A DNA stretch of 64,000 bases from Rhododendron vialii (lineage: Eukaryota > Streptophyta > Magnoliopsida > Ericales > Ericaceae), in NCBI RefSeq assembly GCF_030253575.1, contig NC_080560.1:10722501-10786500 (forward strand), given 5' to 3'. The position numbers were made by a program, and so were the translations under genes. The first letter of the stretch is position 1; every line of letters starts with the position of its first letter. Below, piece by piece: positions 1 through 10,500 of this stretch. The notes beneath the pieces were generated by a model. It made no database searches. It was given only the letters and a program-made list of their open reading frames with translations, and had not been told where the DNA came from.

Positions 1-87
1 CCTTACTAGGCTACCAGCTACACCTAACACTGTTGACTTTCACCGAGAAAAAAAACCAAAACTTCATGAGCTTTTGTTACTTCTTGT

Positions 88-2560
88 GAACTCTATTTGA
101 TTCCTCTATTGGCCAATCTACATTAGATAGACGTTTTAAGTACTAAAAGTCCCCAAGTGACTCTCAATACTTGGGTAAGGTCACAAGAGACGTGTCCAAC
201 ATGAATTATTGTCCATCGATCAGCAAGCCTATTTTGTACTTTTGAGTTTTGATTTAACAATGACTATGCATAAGACTCTTGTCTTGTACTAGTGCTCCTT
301 TTCAACTTGTAAATATCAGTTTTTTAACTAGAACATGAAAATATACCTTGAGAAATATAATGTCTAGTTGTCTAGTTGTGGGAACAGGTGATTGGAATAT
401 GGGTTGAAGGATGTTGACACATAGACACGTACAACTAGCATAACCTCCAGTTTGATTGCTTTTTGATTTTTTATTCCACTTTTCACTAGTACCATGTTGA
501 TGAAATCTTCAGACTTTCATCAGGAAATTGTCATAACGCTTTGTCTATGTAATATTGGTTGTGATTTTGGAATGTTATTTACCAAATTTCAAGTAAATCC
601 TCGATGTCCAATAAAGTGCTTTATTTGCAGGGGTGGTTGTTGGTCTTAAGAATTGGCTACGTATAACATTCGCCATTGACCCTGCATCTCTTGAAGATGG
701 CCTAGGGAGGGTAAAAGCTTTCTGTGAAAGGCATGCTAAGAAGCAACAAGTTGAAAAGACAAGTTCTTCCATTTAGCTCAGATGTGGTCAACCCCCTTCT
801 CTGGTAACTTACTGATTCTGCTACATGCCTTTGGCTTATTGTAGAGGATTTCATAGGTTCTGCCATGGGGAGGTAAGTGCTGATCAACTTCTGGATTGAT
901 CGCACGTTTCTTTTAAGTTGGCATAATAATGCGCTTGTTCCTAAAACAAGCTGATCAACTACTGCATGTTGATCGCACATTTAATTTAAAGATGGCATAA
1001 TAATCGCGTGTTCCTTAAGAACTCTGTGTTATTGTACTTTGGGCCGTATGGGGGTCTTGTATTACCCTGTAAAGACATTTGTTGGCTACTTTAGGACCTC
1101 AAATGTTCTCTGCGGGGTGATCTGATCAACAGGGCGTTGATCTCATGCGCCGTTTGAAGTCAGCATCATAGTGTGCTTGTTCCTCAAAAACTATGTTTTA
1201 GTTATTCGATCAATACGATTCTTGTAGTACCCTGTAAAAGTTGGCACACAAGTGGTGATAAAGAAGTCTCAGCGTTGGTTCTCATGCTTCCTCATTTTTT
1301 TGCTTCAATGTTTCCTCAGGGGCGAACCGTTGTGGCTAAATTTTGTTTTCTATTATTGTGTGTTTATTTTAAAAGCAGGAGAATTCTGAATCTTATTGAT
1401 TGTGCTTCGATGGTATCTCTCTTGAATGATGTAGCAATTGTAATTTGAGGATAAAACACAGCATCTTATTCTTGTTTTCGTATCACTTTCCTTTTTCTTT
1501 TCATTTCCCCCTGCGAATTGAAGATCCAAATCATTGAAGTACAGTAAGGAGTGTAGCAAATGTATACATGCCAACTCATTTCCGTCTTATTTTTCCTGTT
1601 CTATAACGTGGAACTGAATACCATAGCCGAAATTTTTTGCTAAGCAATGAGTCATAGATTAGGGGAAAATCCAAAGAAAATTTCACCAACTTTGCTATCG
1701 TGGTAAAATTCTTGTTTCCAAAGTTTGATTCCTCATTTTGGAGGGAAAAATCCAGGGGGAAAACGGAGCATAAAATAAATAAGATTATAATAAAATGGGC
1801 ACATAAGAGAAGATGCATAGCAATAGATGTTCAACACGGCCACTTTGTAAGACTTATACGCAAATTTTAATAGTTTGGGATGTTTTTCAAATACCCTTGA
1901 AATGTACATTGCGATAGAACTCCACTAACTACGTAATAGATTAGATTTATAACACAATGTACTTTTTTTTACCACAAGCGACAGAAGAATACAACTACAA
2001 GTATGAGAACTATATCAAACTGAAAAGAAGTCCAACATCACTTATTGGGCTTGTTTTTAGGTGTTAGCAAATTTTTGGGGTCAATTCATACGAAGTTTTG
2101 CTCCGACTGTAATGAGTTCTCAGCAAGTGGAAGGTGGGATTGGATCCAAGGAATTAGCGGTTAGCACGTAAATTGGTTCGGAGACGTGGACTATCAAAAA
2201 ATTTATAAACCAGACCCAACTAATACCCTCGTTAAGGGAATAAATAATCCTAACAATCGTACAAGAGGAATAGTGTTCACCTGCAGGTGAATACACAAAT
2301 TTATTTCCCAGGCCGCACAAACCGAGCAATTAAATTGAACAGATACCAATGCTATGTCCACTACCATTTCCTGCACATGGACTCACAAGATGCTTATCAG
2401 ATCCGCACATCGTATGGCTTTGAACTAATTTGAAAAGAATTAATCCATTGGTCTATATTTGAACTTGTGCAAAAATGGCTCCGAATTGGTGAAACATCAT
2501 TTTTTAACTTTGATGATAATGCTATTTTGAAACCTAAGGATGTACCTTTAACCAAGTGTT
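88..2560. repeat. Segmental duplication, copy 1 (TAT-A last intron, last exon and 3' flank)
   Basis: This stretch matches about 42598-45570 nearly base for base: intron sequence, the last TAT exon and about 1.8 kb of 3' flank. Small differences include a 12-bp repeat of tgtctagttg near 361. Copy 2 carries a 392-bp insertion (44823-45214) that is missing here; the empty site is near 2237. It also carries a short extra tandem repeat near 44478-44530. Apart from the exon, no gene is visible between 777 and 2560. Confidence 0.85.
631..776 (+). CDS. TAT-A, terminal exon of a tyrosine aminotransferase-like gene (5' part outside the window)
   Basis: This is the last exon of a PLP-dependent tyrosine/nicotianamine-type aminotransferase, which moves the amino group of tyrosine to a 2-oxo acid. 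It follows a TTGCAG acceptor, is 146 nt long and ends at TAG 774-776. It encodes the C-terminal signature GLKNWLR, whose Arg binds the substrate carboxylate in this family, then a helix ending in a Lys/Ser-rich tail. It differs from the last exon of TAT-B (43133-43278) by about one base, so the two copies split recently. Homology to TAT-B begins only near base 88, inside the preceding intron, and bases 1-87 do not match. Whether the upstream exons exist or were lost cannot be judged here. Confidence 0.85.
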
Positions 2561-3723
2561 ATAGTGCACATGTGTAACTTGTATTTATCTATCTATCCAT
2601 ACTAAACGTAAATGTAGTGTACTTGACAAGTCTCCAAACAATCATACTTGTTTTTCTAAAATTTTATGGTTGGAGGTTGAATTTATAGAGATGAGACCCA
2701 CTTATTATTTGTTAGCATCTTTGTTAAACTTGGCACATGTTAGCAAACTAAATTTTTTTTTTATCAACAGTGAATTTCATTCCAAGAAACCTAACGGCAC
2801 TTACATGAAATAATCATAATAGCCAATAAGAACTAAATCTACTGAAAACTAGGAAACGAGTAAAATCCCAAATGGGTATACAAGCTCAAAGACGCATTAC
2901 TGTCAAACTAGACCGGCGTGATGCAGTGTAGGGTCCATTCGAGAATCAGTAGATAAGCAACCCAGAGCTCAAATCATTAGATCAGTCATTTAAATGGCAA
3001 AAGTTGGCATTCACGGCGTAAGGGACAGATCCCTCGCAGCCTCAAAGGGATGCAGGATGCTCCAGTGCAAATTTCTGCTTGCACTTCGAAAATCCGGACA
3101 CGATAGTTGACCAGACAATCCACAACAAGCCAGACCTCCTTTGCTAGCAAACTACAGATCTAGCACGCAAGTATTGTAGCACAAAAAATACGTTCTTGTT
3201 TGTTGAGTCTATACACACAATTAACACACTAATTAACAAAATCACTACGGATGCTATTTTAGCTATTGCCGGAGTGAAAGTCCTTTTTGCCGAAGTGGAA
3301 GTTCTTAAGCCCTTGTTTGGATTGTGTTTGAAAAAAATTTCTTAACTCAAAAAACACTCATTATCCATACTTTCAATCATTACTCATCTCCATCTCTAAT
3401 TATTATTATTATTTCTCTCTCTATCTCTCTCCAATCATTACCTCTACTTTTAATCATTACTCTCATTTCTCTCTCAATTCATAATCCTATAAAATTTCTC
3501 AAAAACTCATTCAAACATAGCATAAATTTTCTCTAAAGAATCTCCGTGCTTTTGTTTTGTTCTGCCCAATTAATAAGAATCTCTTCAGCACCAATTAAAA
3601 AACCTCCCTATGGTTTACGAGTAATCCATCACTCACGCATTGGTGCGTGAGTCACGTACGCACGATGCAAATGGGTGACAATACAGAGGTAGCCTTTCTA
3701 TACTCTCTCTACATTTGTGAGGG
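2561..3723. other. Intergenic; MITE-like AT-rich segment at about 3311-3540
   Basis: No supported gene. The segment from about 3311 begins CCCTTGTTTGGATTG and runs through TCTCTC- and ATCATT-rich sequence to CATTCAAACATAGC. That resembles the ends of Harbinger-like MITEs. A related TCTCTC-rich stretch occurs at about 54380-54500. No clean target duplication was found. Confidence 0.35.
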
Positions 3724-4439
3724 TTAAAATTCCACCGGTCCCACCCTATTTTCCAAGATTATTTGTAATATATATGTTTTGCCTCATCCAAAAAAATAAA
3801 ACACACATTTGATGGCGGAACTCACAAAATGTGTGGTGAAAAAGCCTGTGGTGGGTGAAGTTATAATTTCTTGTGCTCTACACAACAGCCACATAATTTT
3901 TTTTTTGAAAGGATCACATAGGAAACATTAATGCTAGGTACTAAAAAAATTGAGTGGTGCTAGGGACACAACCACTTACACACCCAAACACACACCCACC
4001 ACTCACATGAGTGGTGGGTCCCACACACACTACACACTTTAGTGTGTATATGGGACCCACCACTCATGTGAGTGTGGGTGTGTATTTGGGTGTGTGAGTG
4101 GGTGTGTCCCTAGAATTATTGAAAAAAATTTATCCAGAAAATAACTCGAAAATGAAAATCAAGGGTTCAGATTATCTTTTCAGAGAATTTGGACCCTTGA
4201 TTTCCTTTTTGGATACATCAGGGTTTAAATCCCACCAGCCTCACCCCATTTTCCAAGATTATTTTTAACATGTATTTTTGCCTCGTCCAAAAAAATAAAA
4301 CGCACATTTGACGGAGGAACTCATAACAATGTGCGGTGAAGAAGCCCGCTGTGGTGGATGAAGTTATAATATATTGTGCTCCACACAACAGCCACATACG
4401 ATTTTTTTTTCCTGAGAGGACCACATAGTAAACATTAGG
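3724..4439. repeat. Direct duplication of about 225 bp flanking a foldback element
   Basis: Two diverged direct copies lie at about 3724-3945 and 4214-4439. Shared landmarks are TTTTCCAAGATTATTT, a CCAAAAAAATAAAAC block and ACACAACAGCCACATA. Between them, about 3957-4112 is a near-perfect inverted repeat (arms starting CTAGGGACACA, centre ACACTTTAGTGTG), which looks like a foldback MITE. No gene seen. Confidence 0.6.
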
Positions 4440-4531
4440 AAATTCGCGTGCGTTAGTACTAGTACTGTGAAATTTAATGAAAACGCAGGTGCACCCGAAA
4501 AATTATTCAATGTTTCTGGGCACTGCCATGC

Positions 4532-5262
4532 AAAGTTCTGAATATCGTTTCGAACAGGGTACCGGTTTTTTTATTGGTATGGTACGTACCGGTATCGGTC
4601 AAGTACCAGGTACCGTTTCGGATTTACCGCAATTACAATATATATAATAATTATATATAATTATAACTCAAAAAAATTTCTCATACCATGTTATTCATCA
4701 TAAAATACATACTAATATTAAGACAAAAAAAGAAAAGAAAAAGACTAGAAAAAGGACTAGAAGTAGGGGATAATGGTGGGTGCACACTGCACAATAATAG
4801 TATCTCAAAAAAGCTAATGCGTGCATCAAAAAGTAACTGTGCCTCTCTGCTCATATTTCCGAAATCAACAGAGAAGAAAAGGAAGTCTGAAAACTCTTCC
4901 ACTGTAGCTCTTTTTGCGTTTTTCCCGATCTGGTTCACTGGCCATGGTTATCTCCTCAAGAAAAGAGGTTATTTTAGCTCCGTTCACAGATTGAAGAGGC
5001 GTGAACAGCAGATCACGTACAAACGCAAATCTTCTTTTTTATAGCTCTGATCTTCTTCTTCTTCTTTCTATTTTTTTTTTTTTCCCCCCATTGGTCGATC
5101 CATACCGCCGGGAATCACCGAACCGGCCGGAACTTTCCGTTACTGCCCGGTACCGCCGGTATTGGCCGGAAAGTTCTCCGGAACGGAATCACACCTATCT
5201 TATACCGGTTTTTCTCTAAAACGGTACGTACCGGCCGATACGGAACGGTATCTATAACTCTG
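4532..5262. mobile_element. 731-bp MULE-type non-autonomous element in the TAT-A' promoter
   Basis: Imperfect terminal inverted repeats (AAAGTTCTGAATATCGTTTC at the left; the right end reads similarly in reverse complement, CAGAGTTATAGATACCGTTC) are flanked by a 9-bp target duplication, CTGCCATGC at 4523-4531 and CTGCCATGT at 5263-5271. The body is rich in GGTACCGGTA-type motifs, like the element at 40292-40932 and the sequence near 59960. The matching promoter of TAT-C has the unoccupied site CTGCTATGT at about 46323, which confirms insertion after the duplication. It lies about 370 bp upstream of the TAT-A' start codon. No transposase is encoded. Confidence 0.75.
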
Positions 5263-5271
5263 CTGCCATGT

Positions 5272-5629
5272 GGTATTCAAAACTCATCATCCATCATACA
5301 TTTGTGTGGTTTTCACCACAAAGTGTGTGAAGTTCATACTAATATGTAATAGAGAAGAGCTATGGGCATTGTCACGTTGTGCCCCATGAATATGAAATAA
5401 TTACTCAAACTATTTTACAACCACATGTTCATGTGGAGGCCATACACTTAGTGATAGACCCCACATAAATGTGTAATTGTAAAATGGTCCGCAATTCTTC
5501 CCCGGACGATTTTATAATTTCACTCTCCTAGTCCCATGCCGAGCAATCCGGAATATCTCACTCTCTCCTCAAAAAACCAAGAAAGTGAAGAAACTACTGT
5601 AACCCCCGCTCACGAAAACTTCCCAAGCA
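5272..5629 (+). promoter_or_regulatory. TAT-A' 5' flank, homologous to the TAT-C promoter
   Basis: This stretch aligns with 46330-46659 upstream of TAT-C. It shares TCATCATCCATC, GTGTAATT, ATTTTATAATTTCACT (a possible TATA element) and a CT-rich leader before ATG. No cis-element assignment beyond that is safe. Confidence 0.5.
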
Positions 5630-5904
5630 ATGGCGACCGGACCGTCACTGAAATGGGATATCAGCCATGCAAACGGAGAAGGGAAAACAGCGTCGGTAAT
5701 CACCGTCAAAAGCGCTCTTGGAAAGATAATGAAGAACCTCAACGAATCCGATACAAGGCCAGTCATCCCTCTCGGCCTCAGTGACCCGTCAGTGTTTCCG
5801 TGCTTTCGGACCACCCGTTCGGCCGAGGACGCCATTGTTGACGCCGTTCGATCTGCTAAGTTCAACTGCTACGCTCCCGCCGTTGGCATTGAGCCAGCCA
5901 GGAG
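5630..5904 (+). pseudogene. TAT-A', orphan exon 1 of a tyrosine aminotransferase
   Basis: The 275-nt exon 1 is the same length as exon 1 of TAT-C and starts [18 protein letters not shown]. It contains the conserved substrate-side segment ending CFRTT and stops at CCAGGAG. In TAT-C this point is the splice donor (AG before GTAG at 46935). Here the donor and everything after it are gone, and PEP carboxylase coding sequence begins at once. The TAT frame runs out of frame into it and stops at 5942-5944, so no aminotransferase can be made. The PLP lysine and all later exons are absent. Confidence 0.85.
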
Positions 5905-6299
5905 ATTCTATTGTAGTTGCCAAATCTTTCACCCACATGCTTAACTTAGCCAATTTGGTTGAGGAGGTCCAGATAGCTTACTACCGCAGGATTAAGTTAA
6001 AAGAAAGGTGTTATTGCTGACGAGGCATCTGCAACAACTGACTCAGACATCAAAGAGACCCTCATGAGGCTTGTGGTGCAATTGAAGAAGTTTTTGATGC
6101 TTGAAGAACCAGACAGTAGATTTAGCTCTTACGGCACATCCTAATCAATCAGTCCGAAGATCTTTGCTTCAAAAACATGCACGGTATGGCCTACAATCTG
6201 CAATTGTGATAGTTTGCAGATCACTCGTTTGCTATTTGGTTCAATTTTTTGCTTTTGGATGCCCACTGGTCCCTTGGATTTCAGTTCTAACCTAGTCGC

Positions 6300-6696
6300 T
6301 GTTGACTTTTGTGGCTCCAACCCAAGCCTGCATTTGCTCAGCAGACAAGGAGCCTCCCAAATCTTTGACTGATATCCTCCAGTATCCTTCAGCCTCCTTT
6401 GTGGAAAATGAAGGGAGACTACCGTGGCAAATGAACAGGGTCTCATCTGGCTATAAATGGAGACCTTTGGTTCAGAGTGTTGTATCAGAAATCAGAGAGA
6501 AGAGAGTGATACACGAGTAGATTGTGAGGCAATACTGTGTGAGTCTGAGTGATTGTTGTAATCCTCCTCCAGTAAATATAGTGAATCCGCTGCCCCTCCG
6601 TGGATGTACCCGATTATTGGGGAACCACGTAAATCCTTGTGTTTCTCTGTGTTGTGTGTTTGTGTTTGCTTGGTTTGACTCTTATTTAGCACTACA
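6300..6696 (+). repeat. 5' LTR of the copia element
   Basis: TG...CA bounded, 397 bp. A GGCTATAAATGG stretch at about 6450 is a good TATA candidate for the element's own transcript. By eye it is identical to the 3' LTR. Confidence 0.95.
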
Positions 6697-7585
6697 ATTG
6701 GTATCAGAGCACGTAGTGTAGAACCAAGAACACAAAAACCACCATAGTTTCCGACTCTGCTTCTCAGTCCGTGTTCTGTCCGAGTCACAGAGCCACGTTT
6801 TTTTTTGATCCAAGAATCCGTTTGACCACTGAGTCTTGTGCGTCCTTGCGAGACGATTCCAACGCACCAAGACCCATTGGAAACGGAGTAACAACGAGGT
6901 CACACGCTCCGTTCGACGGTTGAGCGTGAAAGAAGCTGCTGCTCGCCGGATCTGTTTTTTTTTCAGAAAACAGAGTTTTTTTACTTTAATATCTGTAAGG
7001 AGGAAAACCAGGTGCTGGTTTTTTGACTAGTCAAAGCCAGGGGAAATTATCCAGTGCTACTGGCTCACCTAGAGACGCTGATGTCAGCTTGACATCATCG
7101 ATCCAGAAGCTTTAGAAGGCCAGAAGGTTACGCCAGGCAGCACGCCACGTGTCACCCAGTCAGCAGACACGTCATCTGCCACATCATCAGAGAGGCTGAG
7201 TCATCAGCCACGTATTCAGCCACGTGTCTTTCCACGTCAGCGCCAGGTGTGCGCCACATCAGCAAAAAGGCCCAGTCATTAGCGCCCAGTCAGCATTTAT
7301 TGCTGAGTCAGCAGGTCCAGTCAGTCCTAACCAGAGGGAATATTCTCTGATCCAAGGAATATTCCAGAAGGTGTTATTTTGCGATTTCGGAGCCATTTCA
7401 ACTCTGATTTGCGCAAGTGAGTAGTCGTTCCTGACTATTCTCGACGTTCCGGATCCAACGCCGCACTTCGTTTTCCGCAACTCAGCTCTGACATTGGTGT
7501 TTTGTCCGTTGGTTGGCTAAAAAGCGCCGTTTTTTGGTGTTTTTGTGCACCGGATATTCACGTGGGTGGAGTTTAAGGAGTTCTA
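6697..7585 (+). promoter_or_regulatory. Copia leader with primer-binding site and a cluster of ACGT-core motifs
   Basis: After the primer-binding site (6699-6710), the leader has a run of repeated CAGTCAGCA/GTCAGC words between about 7075 and 7330. Five ACGT cores fall within about 90 bp, including two perfect G-boxes CACGTG at 7146-7151 and 7221-7226. ACGT cores of this kind bind plant bZIP/bHLH factors in general. A regulatory role here is inference only. Confidence 0.55.
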
Positions 7586-10500
7586 ATGGCGGAAGAAGAG
7601 TTTAAGGAGACCTCGGAAGTTTCTTCATCTGCAGAGAAGAATACCGAGCATCCCAAGGTCACTTCGAGCAGTTATGGGCAAAGGAATACGGTTTCCAATG
7701 CTAAGTTCGAGGTGGAGAAATTTGACGGAACAAGTAACTTCGGCATGTGGCAATGCGAAGTTTTGGATGTTCTGTATCAACAGGAGTTGGATATTACGTT
7801 AGAGGAGAGGCCGAATGACATTTCAGACAAGGATTGGATAAAGCTTAATCGCCAAGCTTGTGGCACCATCAGACTTTGTCTTACGAAGGATCAGAAATAC
7901 TTCGTGATGAAGGAAACGTTAGCTAAAGAGCTATGGGAGAAATTGGAAAACAAGTACATGACGAAGAGTATTGAGAATCGGTTGTATCTCAAGAAGAAGC
8001 TCTACGGGTTCCAGTATGTGCAAGGTACGACTATGAACCAACACTTGAACAATTTCAATAAGATTTTGGCTGATTTGCAAAATCTAGACGTTTCCATAGA
8101 AGATGAGGATAAAGCTTTACTGTTGTTAAATTCATTGCCTGATACTTATGATCATTTGACTACTACTTTATTGTACGGTAAAGAAGAAATCAAGTTTAAT
8201 GACGTTTCAAATGCTTTGATGAATAACGAGGTACGGAAGAGGGATCAGCAAGCTCACCGTGACCCGTCCGCATCAGCTTTGACAACAAGAGGCAGAACCG
8301 ACACTAGGAGGACTGGTGGTGGAGGGCGAAGGAGGTCTCGCTCAAAATCAAGGGGGAAGTCTGTAGAGAGAAGATTGGGGAAAGACGAGTGTGCCCTTTG
8401 TCGTCAAAAGGGGCACTGGAAGAAAGATTGTCCGAACAAACAACCAGCTGCAAATGTTGCAGAGGAGACAGAGGATGATCTAGAGTCAGCACTATTAGTT
8501 TCATCATCACCTGACCATTCAGATGAGTGGATACTAGATTCGGGATGTTCCTACCACATGTGTCCCAACAGGGACTGGTTCTCGAGTTTTCAAGATCTCG
8601 ATGGAGGAGTTGTTTTGCTAGGCGATAACACCGCTTGCAAAGTCCAAGGGATAGGTTCAATCCGTTTGAAGTTGCATGATGGGACGTTTAGGGTGCTAAC
8701 AGACGTTCGGTATGTTCCGGACTTGAAGAAGAATCTCATTTCGCTTGGAGCCTTTGATGTGAAAGGATACAAGATTACGATGATGGGTGGAGTGCTAAAG
8801 ATAGTTCGAGGGGCGCTCATTGTCTTGAAAGGTAGCCGAAAAGGAAACTTGTATTTCCTAGACGGTTGCACAGTCACAGGGAGAGTGGCCGTTACTACTA
8901 GCTCAGACGAAGACGATGCATCCAAGCTATGGCACATGCGTTTAGGGCATGCTGGCGAGAAGGCCTTACAGGGTTTAGTAAGGCAAGGCTTGTTGAAAGG
9001 GGCCAAGACAGGGAAAGTTGGCTTCTGTGAGCATTGTATATTGGGCAAACAAACTCGAGTCAAGTTTGGCACTGGAGTTCACCGCACAGAGGGGATTCTT
9101 GACTATGTTCATTCAGATGTTTGGGGGCCGACCAAAAATGTAACTTTGGGAGGCAAACGATGGTTCGTGACATTTATTGATGATTTCTCCAGACGTGTCT
9201 GGGTTTATACCATGAGGCACAAGTATGAGGTCCTTCCAATCTTCCTTCAGTGGAAGAAAATGATGGAGACGCAGACAGGAAGGAAAATCAAGAAGCTGAG
9301 GTCAGATAACGGTGGCGAGTACAAGTCAGATCCTTTTCTCCAAGTCTGTCGGGAGGAGGGGATAGTCAGACACTTCACAGTTGCGGGGACGCCGCAGCAG
9401 AATGGAGTAGCAGAGCGCATGAATCGTATTTTGGTGGAGAAAGTTCGGTGCATGTTGTCAAATGCCGGGCTTAGCAAGGCGTTCTGGGGTGAGGCTCTCA
9501 AATATGCCTCCCATCTTGTCAACCGTTTACCGTCAGCAGCAATCGGAGGGAAAACTCCGATGGAGGTATGGTTTGAGAAACCAGTTACAGATTATGATTC
9601 ATTACATGTTTGGGGTTGTTCTGCTTACTATCATGTAACTGAGTCCAAGTTAGATCCACGAGCCAAGAAAGCTGTTTTCTTGGGTTTCACTTCAGGTGTT
9701 AAGGGATACAGGCTCTGGTGTCCCGAGTCCATGAAGGTGATTCTAAGTAGGGATGTTACTTTCGACGAATCTGCTATGTTACAGCAGGTTCCTTCCAAGG
9801 AGAATGTGGAGCCGAATGCCCAGCAGCAGGTGGAGCATTCAGAACAGGTGGAGGTTGAGACTCCCCTTGTTCCAGCCAAGACTGTTCAGACAGTCAGCCG
9901 TCCTGAGGATCAACCCGTTGATCAGGATGTCATTATTGAAGAGGAGGCTTCATTACAGGAAATACCACAGCAGCCAGAATCCATTGCAACCAGCAGACCG
10001 AGGCGGGAAATCCGGAAACCTGCTCGATATGCTGATACAGTAGCTTATGCACTTCCAGTGACAGACGATGATGTCCCCTCCACTTACCGGGAGGCAGTGC
10101 AGTGTACAGATAGTAACAAATGGAAAGAGGCAATGGATGAGGAGATGGGTTCACTCTCCAAGAATCAGACATGGGATTTGGTTCAACTTCCCAAGGGCAA
10201 GAAATCTATTGGCTGCAAGTGGGTTTATGCGAAGAAGGAAGGTACAGGATCTGAGAAAGTCAGGTTCAAAGCAAGATTGGTAGCCAAGGGTTACGCACAG
10301 ACAGAGGGGATCGACTACAACGAGGTGTTCTCCCCTGTCGTCAAACATTCGTCGATCAGGATCTTGCTTGCATTGGTAGCACAGTTTGACCTTGAGTTAG
10401 CCCAACTCGATGTCAAGACCGCTTTTCTACACGGAGATCTGGATGAGGAGATCTATATGGCTCAACCAGATGGTTACAGAATTGCAGGAAAGGAGAATTG

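Noticed and set aside
5630-6020. TAT-PEPC chimera as a working fusion protein
   Set aside because: The TAT frame meets a stop at 5942-5944 and PEPC lies in another frame, with further frameshifts near 6003 and 6090.
6699-6710. A tRNA gene
   Set aside because: It is only the 12-base primer-binding site of the retrotransposon; no tRNA cloverleaf is present here or at 47490 or 32041.
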